From Bryobacterales bacterium (GTDB lineage: Bacteria; Acidobacteriota; Terriglobia; Bryobacterales; Bryobacteraceae): a stretch of 6,849 bases of DNA. Location: contig JADYZL010000530.1 of assembly GCA_020853155.1 (NCBI GenBank), positions 1 through 6,849 of the forward strand, read 5' to 3'. Below the pieces are notes generated by a model. That model saw only the letters and a list, made by a program, of their open reading frames with translations. It did no database searches and was not told where the DNA came from. Positions 1 to 5,959 of this stretch are shown here, piece by piece (the first letter of the stretch is position 1; every line of letters starts with the position of its first letter). Position numbers and translations under genes: made by a program.

Positions 1-5
1 ATCGC

Positions 6-593
6 TTACCTCGCCCCCCACCACAGTGCCGCTACGATCGCCGCCGCCAGAGCCAGCGTGCTCCACGCCCAAACGATCCGCGGGCGCGTTGCCAGCCACA
101 AATAGATCCCGCTGAAAATCAGGAACGTGAATGCCCAGTTCGAGAATTCGTTATACACCCCCCAAACCCGCGCGCCCCACTCGGGCGGGCCACGCCGCGT
201 GCTTCCAGCATGCGATTCGCTCAGAAACGCGGCCAGCGAGTTCCGCCGGATTTCCACGCGCAGCTTGCCCTCGTTTTCAAGGTAGGTCAAGTCCCGCCGC
301 CCGTTCGGTCCAAAGACGGCGAACGTCAGGTTCTGCTGCTCATCGCGCCGGTGTAGCACCGGCTGGCCCACCGTGCGAAGCCCGCTCGCCGCAATCGCAG
401 CCCGGGAAAGCGCTTTATCGTCGAGATTGCCGGGAGCCTTCCAAGCGATCTCGCGCACTTCCGCCGGCAGCGTTTCCTGGGAGCCGGGCGCCGGAAGAAA
501 GACCGCGTGGATCCCCGTGATGCCCCAAACCACCAGCGCGGTGAACGTCAGCAACCCCGCATACATGTGCAGCTTCTTGATCCAAACAAACAT
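6..593 (-). CDS. PepSY-associated transmembrane protein
   Basis: A 195-residue membrane protein. The N-terminus reads MFVWIKKLHMYAGLL, and the first hydrophobic segment (about residues 11-33) resembles the K-L-H-x-x-x-G-L opening of PepSY_TM proteins. A periplasmic stretch (about 35-150) follows, with the PepSY-like piece LTYLENEGKLRVEIRR, then two more hydrophobic segments (about 153-168 and 174-193) ending in WWGAR. Histidines 9, 29 and 128 are candidate metal or haem ligands by analogy with larger PepSY_TM proteins tied to siderophore and iron reduction; that role is not shown here. At 195 residues it is a short family member. The start at 593 is chosen because a longer reading frame back to 716 would cross the receptor's terminator hairpin and adds an Arg-rich, low-complexity extension. 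There is no Shine-Dalgarno sequence before this ATG. It lies downstream of the receptor gene on the same strand, but behind a terminator. Family call is fairly secure; function is not. Confidence 0.8.
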   Translation of the reverse strand: MFVWIKKLHMYAGLLTFTALVVWGITGIHAVFLPAPGSQETLPAEVREIAWKAPGNLDDKALSRAAIAASGLRTVGQPVLHRRDEQQNLTFAVFGPNGRRDLTYLENEGKLRVEIRRNSLAAFLSESHAGSTRRGPPEWGARVWGVYNEFSNWAFTFLIFSGIYLWLATRPRIVWAWSTLALAAAIVAALWWGAR

Positions 594-602
594 ACAGCGC
601 AC

Positions 603-631
603 AGTATACAGCGGACGGCATGGTCCGTCCG
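603..631 (-). promoter_or_regulatory. Possible near-leaderless promoter of the PepSY gene with an inverted repeat
   Basis: Reading the minus strand, TATACT (603-608, five of six matches to TATAAT) lies only 9 nt before the ATG at 593, so transcription would begin about two or three bases before the start codon. This agrees with the lack of a ribosome binding site. Just upstream is a perfect 7-bp inverted repeat, CGGACGG-6 nt-CCGTCCG (612-631), covering the place where a -35 box would be; no TTGACA-like box is visible. The repeat could be an operator or an activator site. This is pattern matching only, and the -10 match could be chance. Confidence 0.3.
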
Positions 632-674
632 GGTTTGCTCCAGCATCGCATCTCTGCCCAGAGTGAAACGCGCC

Positions 675-714
675 AAAGGAAAAGGGGCGCCGGCGGAAGC
701 TCCGCCGGCGCCCC
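675..714 (-). terminator. Intrinsic terminator of the TonB-dependent receptor gene
   Basis: A perfect 14-bp GC-rich stem (684-697 pairing with 701-714) closes a 3-nt loop. On the minus strand it is followed by TTTTCCTTT (683 down to 675). It begins 37 nt after the receptor stop codon. Stem strength, tight loop and T-rich tail make this a textbook Rho-independent terminator for minus-strand transcription. It would largely uncouple the PepSY gene from the receptor transcript. In the other direction the stem is not followed by a T tract, so it should act on one strand only. Confidence 0.85.
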
Positions 715-751
715 ATGGATCGGGTTCAGTCTCTATCCGGGACGCCCGCTT

Positions 752-3700
752 CTACCAGAACACCTTGAAGCCAAATTGAATCTGGCGCGGGAAGCTGTTC
801 TGGTTCGAAACCGTCGCCGGGAACACCGTCCCGAAGTTCGGATTCGTCGGGTCGGTATTGAAGCTGTCCCGTCCAAAATAGTTGTGGTTGAACAGGTTGA
901 ACGCCTCTGCCCGGAACTGCACGCGCAGCCGCTCCGTGATCTGCGTCATCTTGTTCAGACTGGCGTCCATCGTAAACGCCTGGTGCTTGCGGATCTGCCC
1001 GCTGCGCGTCGGCGTTGCCCGCGGCGCGTAGCTCGGCAGCATCAGCCAATACGGATCCTCGCCCGCCGCACAGTTGAGCCGGGTCGTCGTGCCGTTGTTG
1101 AACAACCGCTCGGTGCAACCGTGGAAGCCCCGAACCTGGTGTGCCTTCCAGTCCACATCCGCGATCGAGGGATCCCGGAGCTGAAACACATTACCCGGCA
1201 AATCGGTCGGCTCGCCACTCGCATTGGTGTAGAACGTGGTCACCTGCCACCCCGAAAGCAGCTTATCGGTCACCCCGCTTGCACCCCCTGCGAACTTCTT
1301 GCCTTTGCCGAAAGGCAATTCATACACGGTGGTGAACTTGAAGTAGTGCGGCCGGTCCAGAAAATACAGGCCCCGCTGCGCCACTCCCGCGTAGGGGTCA
1401 TTGAAGCCCCATTGTTCCACCATCTTGCTGAACGTGTAGTTGCTGACGATCGTCAGATCATTGCCAAGCCGCTGGTTATAGTTCACCTGGATCGAGTTGT
1501 ACCAGATGTCCGACGTGTCCAGCCCCTTCTGCTTCATGACGCCGTTGAATTGCGGGAATGGGCGTGCCATGTTGAACCGGCTGATGTTGCTCGACGTGAA
1601 ATAGCTCGTCCCGCGGAATGCTTCAATACCCTTGAATGGGTTCGGCACCTGCGCGTCGCAGTACGTCGCGCTTCCACCCTCGATGAGGTTGCATTGCTTG
1701 CGGAAATCGAGGCTGGGCAGGTTGTAGTCTCGTTCATCGTTCAGCCCCCGGGAGCGGCTGCCCACGTACGAGAGTTCGACGGTGCTCGATTGGCTCGTCT
1801 GGTATTGGAAGCCCAGCGAAAACTGGTGAACCAGCGGAGTATCGAAGTTCGGGTTGAACCAGTCACTGTTCTGCCCGGCGAAGGTCAGCGCGCCCTTGGC
1901 CGCTCCTGCTGGTTGGTTGATGCCCTCTGGGAAGGGGTTTGAATACACGTTGGGAATCGGCGTCCGATTGCCATCGAGTGAGTTCACGAGCGGCGTATTC
2001 GTCTGGAAGCCCGAGTTGATCTGTGCGTCGTTCGTTGGGTTCATGTAGTACATGCCGTAGCCGCCGCGGATCACCAGCTTGTCATTCCAGGCATAGGCGA
2101 AGCCGGCGCGCGGCTGCCAATTGTTTAGATCGCGCTTATAGGCGATGGTTGGCTGGCCGCCCACGCCCGCGAAAAGCAGCCCTCCGCTCAGATTCTTGAG
2201 CTGCGGATAGAGCGCCAGATTCGCCGCCGATATCTGGCCCGCGATTGGGCTGGCTTCGGAGGCGTCGAAACCGCGGTTCATGCGGTTGTACTTCTCGTCC
2301 GTGGGGCCGTTGTAGTCCCAGCGCAGCCCGAGGTTGAGCGTCAGCTTGCGGTTGACCTTCCAATCGTCCTGGAAGTAGGGGGCGAAATACCACTGCCGGT
2401 AAAACGGGAACACCGGGTAATTGGAGCTCCCCCCAGTGGGCGTGCCCAGCAGGAAAGAAGCATAGCCGTCGCCCGAAGTTGCTTCCCCTTGGTTGTAAAG
2501 CCTCTGCGTCCAGGCCGCGGAATTCTGAAATTGCAGGATGTTCCCCGTATCCTGCCGGATGAAGTGCCCGCGCCGAAGATCGATGCCGGTCTTCATGGTG
2601 TGCGCGCCCTTGATCAGCGTCAGGTTCGTAGCCAGATTGTAATTGTTCGTGATGTTCACGCTCTGGTAGCGCCCGATCGAGGAATATCCCGTCATCTCCC
2701 AGCGTCCGAAGAAGGCCGGCCCGGGGAGTTGGCTCACCATGCTGGCGGGCAGCCCGAGCGACGTCAGGTCGAAGTTCTCATTCGCGCGCCCCAGCCCTTT
2801 TTCAATAAAGCGGTTGTAGGAACCGCGTACGTTCAGCACCAGCGTGGGGGTCAGCGTCGCCACCCAGTCCGCCACATAGGCGTCGTTGATGCGCTGGAAG
2901 GGTTGCTGGCCGTCCGTGCCTACTTTGTTGTCGATCCCGTTCACCGCCCGGTCTTCCGTGCGGTCGTTCGAGGCATGGCGGAAAAACGCCCGGTGATTGT
3001 CGCCAAAATTCCAGTCGAATTTCAGAATCAGGTTGTAAAACTTGTCGTTGTTGACATATTCCGGAGTCAGAAAGTTGTTCGTCGAATACCGTGACCCCGC
3101 CCGCGCCGGAGAGTTCGGCAGGGGCATGAACGCGCTCACTGCGGCCGCAACCGGGTTGATTCTCGCCTGCGGAATCCGGTTGTTCGCAAACGGCGATCGG
3201 ATTGGGTTTCCACCAGGGTCCGTCGCATTCAGCGGATCGTAGATCACCACCGGCTTATTATCCGAGGTGGTCAGCTTGGAAAAATCCCCCGTGCGCATCT
3301 CCGCTTCGGGATAGGAGTTCGTCAGCGGGTTCGGCGTCTTCTCCCGGTAATTCTCAAAGCTGCCCAAGTAATAAAGCTTTACCGGTGAATCCTTCTTGAG
3401 CCACTTCGGCAAATATACCGGGCCTTCCAGTTGGAACCCGTATTGATCCAGCGTGTGGTTCGCCCGTTCATTCTCCACTCCCGCCGCACGTGGCACTGCA
3501 TTTCCCTGGAACGTATTGGCGTCCAACCACTTGCGCCGCATGAATTCCCAGCCCGTAGCGTGGAAGTCGTTCGTGCCGCTCTTCAGCACGACGTTGAACA
3601 CCCCGCCGCCCGTTTTGCCGTATTGCGCATCGTAGGAATTCATCTGCACGTTGAATTCCTGCACCGCATCGACAATCGGCACATAAGCGATGTTGTTCAG

Positions 3701-4330
3701 CCCGGCCTGCGCGTTGTTGGGCGCTCCGTCCATCATGAACTCATTGTTCGATTGGCGCCCGCCGTTCACGCTCCACTGCGCGATCGCTCCATTGTCGAAC
3801 GGCCGCTGCCAAATGGCCGCACCCCGGAACGTGACGCCGGACATCATCGTGCCCAGCATGAACGGATTGCGCGCATTCAGCGGCAATTCGGCCACCTGCT
3901 GATTATTCACCACCCCGGAACGGGAGGCGGTTTGCGTCTCGAGCAGCGCCGCTTGCGAAGTCACCTCCACGGTCTCCGTGATGGCGCCCACTTCGAGGTT
4001 GATATCGATACCGGCGATCTGGCCCACCTGCAGGACGACATTCTCCCGCGCGTAGGTCTTGAAGCCATCCGCCGTCGCGGTGATCTTATATGAACCCGGA
4101 CGAAGAAACGGAATCGAATAGACGCCCGAACTATTCGTCGTTGCCTGCGAACTTTCATTGTTCGCGATGTTGACGGCCTGGATCTTCGCTCCGGGGATCG
4201 CCGCCCCGGAAGAATCGAAAACGTGGCCGGAAATCGTTGCCCGGAACTCCTGGGCGGCGGTCGTCGCAGCCGGGACGAGCGCCATCAAAATGATAAGAAC
4301 TCTCACTGCAAAGACACGTAGTCTCGACAT
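752..4330 (-). CDS. Oar-like TonB-dependent outer-membrane receptor with carboxypeptidase-regulatory-like domain
   Basis: A 1192-residue outer-membrane protein predicted to bind an external ligand and import it, or process it, with energy from the TonB system. Residues 1-26 form a signal peptide (basic start, hydrophobic core, TTAAQ cleavage region). Residues about 30-115 match a carboxypeptidase-regulatory/CnaB-like fold, including ISGHVFDSSGAAIPGA and GVYSIPFLRPGSYKI. A possible Ton-box stretch, TETVEVTS, covers 118-125. The plug domain shows LPLNARN (149-155), the D201-G202 turn and YGKTGGGVFNVVLKSGTN (237-254). The rest is a long beta-barrel with many aromatic strands, ending in QIQFGFKVFW, a C-terminal aromatic signature suited to insertion by the BAM complex. 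The only four cysteines I find form two close pairs, C880/C891 and C1072/C1087. ATG 4330 has AAAGGGG about 11 nt upstream. The length of about 1,100-1,200 residues is usual for the Acidobacteriota/Myxococcus Oar-like group. The ligand is unknown. Confidence 0.93.
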   Translation of the reverse strand: MSRLRVFAVRVLIILMALVPAATTAAQEFRATISGHVFDSSGAAIPGAKIQAVNIANNESSQATTNSSGVYSIPFLRPGSYKITATADGFKTYARENVVLQVGQIAGIDINLEVGAITETVEVTSQAALLETQTASRSGVVNNQQVAELPLNARNPFMLGTMMSGVTFRGAAIWQRPFDNGAIAQWSVNGGRQSNNEFMMDGAPNNAQAGLNNIAYVPIVDAVQEFNVQMNSYDAQYGKTGGGVFNVVLKSGTNDFHATGWEFMRRKWLDANTFQGNAVPRAAGVENERANHTLDQYGFQLEGPVYLPKWLKKDSPVKLYYLGSFENYREKTPNPLTNSYPEAEMRTGDFSKLTTSDNKPVVIYDPLNATDPGGNPIRSPFANNRIPQARINPVAAAVSAFMPLPNSPARAGSRYSTNNFLTPEYVNNDKFYNLILKFDWNFGDNHRAFFRHASNDRTEDRAVNGIDNKVGTDGQQPFQRINDAYVADWVATLTPTLVLNVRGSYNRFIEKGLGRANENFDLTSLGLPASMVSQLPGPAFFGRWEMTGYSSIGRYQSVNITNNYNLATNLTLIKGAHTMKTGIDLRRGHFIRQDTGNILQFQNSAAWTQRLYNQGEATSGDGYASFLLGTPTGGSSNYPVFPFYRQWYFAPYFQDDWKVNRKLTLNLGLRWDYNGPTDEKYNRMNRGFDASEASPIAGQISAANLALYPQLKNLSGGLLFAGVGGQPTIAYKRDLNNWQPRAGFAYAWNDKLVIRGGYGMYYMNPTNDAQINSGFQTNTPLVNSLDGNRTPIPNVYSNPFPEGINQPAGAAKGALTFAGQNSDWFNPNFDTPLVHQFSLGFQYQTSQSSTVELSYVGSRSRGLNDERDYNLPSLDFRKQCNLIEGGSATYCDAQVPNPFKGIEAFRGTSYFTSSNISRFNMARPFPQFNGVMKQKGLDTSDIWYNSIQVNYNQRLGNDLTIVSNYTFSKMVEQWGFNDPYAGVAQRGLYFLDRPHYFKFTTVYELPFGKGKKFAGGASGVTDKLLSGWQVTTFYTNASGEPTDLPGNVFQLRDPSIADVDWKAHQVRGFHGCTERLFNNGTTTRLNCAAGEDPYWLMLPSYAPRATPTRSGQIRKHQAFTMDASLNKMTQITERLRVQFRAEAFNLFNHNYFGRDSFNTDPTNPNFGTVFPATVSNQNSFPRQIQFGFKVFW

Positions 4331-4510
4331 TCGGAGTGACCCCTTTCGTTATTCTGCGGAAGTAGGCCGAGGTTCGCGGGAAACTGGAGACGCAAATATC
4401 GCTGGCCGTGCCGCGCGCGGCGTCGTCCGGGCAAAATAAGCCCTGCGGACATCTCTAGCCGGTAGACAATTCCTGGTTGCCTCGCCTGAACCAACCGCAC
4501 AATTAGGGTA

Positions 4511-4539
4511 TTTGTATCCCAGCACTGCTTGGTAGTCAA
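4511..4539 (-). promoter_or_regulatory. Sigma70-like promoter of the TonB-dependent receptor gene
   Basis: On the minus strand, TTGACT (4534-4539, five of six consensus matches) is followed after exactly 17 nt by TACAAA (4511-4516, four of six). Immediately upstream of the -35 box is an AT-rich tract (about 4540-4567) that resembles an UP element. The predicted transcription start is near 4504, giving a leader of about 170 nt before the ATG at 4330. It is the best -35/-10 pair I find in the gap, but no experimental start site is known. Confidence 0.5.
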
Positions 4540-4553
4540 GGAATATCTTCCTT
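4538..4553. repeat. Short inverted repeat at the receptor promoter, possible operator
   Basis: AAGGAATATCTTCCTT consists of 6-bp perfect arms around a 4-nt centre. It overlaps the last bases of the receptor -35 box and extends upstream, and also lies inside the spacer of the weak plus-strand promoter candidate. This position would suit a dimeric regulator controlling one or both divergent genes. It is a short AT-rich repeat, so chance occurrence is possible; no regulator gene is present in the window to pair with it. Confidence 0.3.
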
Positions 4554-4747
4554 TATATTTATTAATGGAAAGCGAGTTTACAAACCAACCGCGCGGGTCC
4601 GGCGTTCGGCTTCGACATGCCGTTGCACTACGCAGTACTCTGCGCGGAAGTCCGCTTTCCTCGCGGATGGTTCGATTCCAACCTAGCGGCCCGCCATCCG
4701 CCGCTGTCCGGCCCTCATCCGCTCAGGCCCTCCCTCTCCGCTTTGCT

Positions 4748-4775
4748 TATAGTGGAAGAGACCCTTTCTTGGAGG
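4748..4775 (+). promoter_or_regulatory. Candidate -10 box and ribosome binding site of the SGNH hydrolase gene
   Basis: TATAGT (4748-4753, five of six matches to TATAAT) is followed by GGAGG (4771-4775). The -10 would place the transcript start near 4760, about 30 nt before the ATG at 4789. No convincing -35 box is seen at the right distance. GGAGG is 13 nt from ATG 4789 and 4 nt from the in-frame TTG at 4780; both spacings are outside the optimum, so the start codon is not settled by this site. Confidence 0.35.
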
Positions 4776-4788
4776 TTGGTTGTTCGCG

Positions 4789-5895
4789 ATGCGCTGGAAT
4801 CCTCAAACACGGGCGCTCTTGATTGGCGCGAGTCTGGTCTGTCTGGCATGCGTGCCGTCACTTCCGGCGCAGACGGCTGCGCCCGCGCCCACGCCGGAGG
4901 CGGCAGTCGCGCGCTGGAACGGCAATGGGATGCTGCCCGCCTATGATCGCAGCGCGCAACTCGTCGAAAGCACCGCCATTCTCATCCCCAATCTCTCCCG
5001 CGCCGGAGAGCCGCTCCTAGCACAGGCGAAGCAAGCGGTCCTCAACCTGAACTCCAACGGCGGCAGCCAGAACGCCATGGAAGTCCATCGCCTCAACGCT
5101 GCCCTGCGCGGCTACCTCCAACTGCTCGACTCGATGGAGAAGCCCTTCCCTCTCCCGGAAACCACGGAAAAGCAGGTGGCCGAATTGCGCAGCCTCTTCC
5201 TCCGGCTCGACGCCTGGGAAATGGAACTTCTGCGGCGCAATCAAGCTTCCTTGCGAGGGTCTGACCGCGACAACTTCGCCCGCTACCGCGAAGCGAACGC
5301 CAAGCTATCCGCACCCAACGCCAAATCGCCCCGCGTCGTCTTCATGGGGGATTCCATCACGGATTCCTGGCGCCTCGAAGAATATTTCCCCGGCTACGAT
5401 TTCGTCAACCGCGGCATCAGCGGGCAGATGACCGGCCACATGCTCGGCCGCTTCCAGCGCGACGTCATCGATCTCCACCCCGCCGCCATGCTTATCCTCG
5501 CAGGCACGAACGATATCGCCAATGCCGTGCCTTCTGAAGTCATTGAGAGCAACTTCGAAAGCATGTTTGACCTCGCGGATAAGCACCGCATCAAAGTCAT
5601 CGTCGCTACCGTCATGCCCGTGAGCGATTACGCCGAGGGCCGTGGCATGCGCTTCATTCAGACCCAGCGTCGCTCCCCCAGCCGCATTGCCGCGCTCAAT
5701 ATCTGGCTGAAGCAGGAGGCGGCTCGGCGCCACTACAAGATCGTCGATTACTACACAGCGTTGGCCGATAACACCGGCGCGCTCCGCAAGGAGTTTTCCG
5801 ATGACGGTCTGCATCCCAATGCGGCCGGTTACCGGGCCATCGCTCCGCTCGCGATCGCAGCCATCCGCGACGTCGTGAAGCTCCCGGCGCACTAA
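4789..5895 (+). CDS. Secreted SGNH/GDSL-family hydrolase (esterase/lipase-like)
   Basis: A 368-residue exported enzyme predicted to cleave ester bonds, for instance acyl or acetyl groups on sugars or lipids; the substrate cannot be told. Residues 1-27 are a signal peptide (basic start, core around ALLIGASLVCLACV, likely cleavage after LPA). Residues about 30-175 are a helix-rich region I do not recognise. The SGNH core follows: FMGDSITDSW with nucleophile Ser189, NRGISGQ (207-213, block II glycine), GTNDI with oxyanion residue Asn241, and DDGLHPN with Asp339 and His342 completing the triad. All blocks are intact, so the enzyme should be active. The nearest well-known relatives are PAF-acetylhydrolase-like GDSL esterases, whose catalytic domain is about 200 residues, so the extra N-terminal domain is notable. 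Cys18 and Cys21 do not form a good lipobox. The in-frame TTG at 4780 would add three residues and is a real alternative start. Confidence 0.88.
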   Translation: MRWNPQTRALLIGASLVCLACVPSLPAQTAAPAPTPEAAVARWNGNGMLPAYDRSAQLVESTAILIPNLSRAGEPLLAQAKQAVLNLNSNGGSQNAMEVHRLNAALRGYLQLLDSMEKPFPLPETTEKQVAELRSLFLRLDAWEMELLRRNQASLRGSDRDNFARYREANAKLSAPNAKSPRVVFMGDSITDSWRLEEYFPGYDFVNRGISGQMTGHMLGRFQRDVIDLHPAAMLILAGTNDIANAVPSEVIESNFESMFDLADKHRIKVIVATVMPVSDYAEGRGMRFIQTQRRSPSRIAALNIWLKQEAARRHYKIVDYYTALADNTGALRKEFSDDGLHPNAAGYRAIAPLAIAAIRDVVKLPAH

Positions 5896-5907
5896 CCCGG
5901 TCCCGAA

Positions 5908-5938
5908 GGGCGGCGAGTTTGCGCAACGCAGGCCGCCC
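5908..5938. repeat. Intergenic hairpin between the hydrolase and the next gene
   Basis: GGGCGGC (5908-5914) pairs perfectly with GCCGCCC (5932-5938), and inside the loop TGCG (5920-5923) pairs with CGCA (5927-5930). The result is a two-part stem with an asymmetric internal bulge. No T-rich run follows on either strand, so it is not a standard intrinsic terminator. It may be a weak attenuator, an mRNA end-protecting structure, or just GC-rich sequence. The downstream start codon is only 21 nt further on. Confidence 0.4.
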
Positions 5939-5959
5939 CCGCTAACGTCAAGAGAGGGT

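Larger units (their letters stand above)
4331..4788. other. Divergent intergenic control region
   Basis: This 458-nt gap separates two outward-facing genes, and I see no credible coding sequence in it. Near the receptor, 4331-4510 would be its mRNA leader of roughly 170 nt; it contains a 12-bp perfect palindrome GCCGCGCGCGGC (4410-4421) and the ribosome site next to the start. The middle, 4534-4590, is sharply AT-rich against a GC-rich background and carries the receptor promoter and an inverted repeat. A weak plus-strand promoter, TTGGTA (4529-4534) with TTATAT (4553-4558) 18 nt on, overlaps it. The right part, 4600-4690, has short hairpins and a tRNA T-arm-like motif (4669-4679). The stretch 4700-4760 is pyrimidine-rich. 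No known riboswitch was recognised. Confidence 0.7.

Noticed and set aside
594..716. Longer version of the PepSY protein starting at 716
   Set aside because: It would translate through the receptor's terminator hairpin and add a 41-residue Arg-rich segment before a classic PepSY N-terminus.
620..1942. A 440-residue open frame on the plus strand
   Set aside because: It lies wholly antisense to the 3' end of the receptor gene, across its terminator. Its Arg/Val-rich sequence shows no domain and is what GC-rich antisense frames produce.
2489..3094. A 201-residue plus-strand frame
   Set aside because: It is antisense to the receptor barrel and has no recognisable motif.
3431..4093. A 220-residue plus-strand frame
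   Set aside because: It is antisense to the receptor plug and regulatory-like domain, whose motifs are clear in the other frame.
4303..4539. A 78-residue minus-strand frame upstream of the receptor, possible leader peptide
   Set aside because: It starts upstream of the predicted transcription start near 4504, has a weak start codon, and overlaps the receptor start in another frame. Its composition looks like translated non-coding DNA.
4789..4851. Lipoprotein signal in the hydrolase (Cys18 or Cys21)
   Set aside because: The residues before each cysteine (SLV-C and CLA-C) do not match the lipobox well, and a normal signal peptidase I site follows at LPA-Q.
4617..4946. A 109-residue plus-strand frame overlapping the hydrolase start
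   Set aside because: It enters the hydrolase gene out of frame, has no signal or domain, and its ATG falls inside the tRNA-like stretch without a ribosome site.
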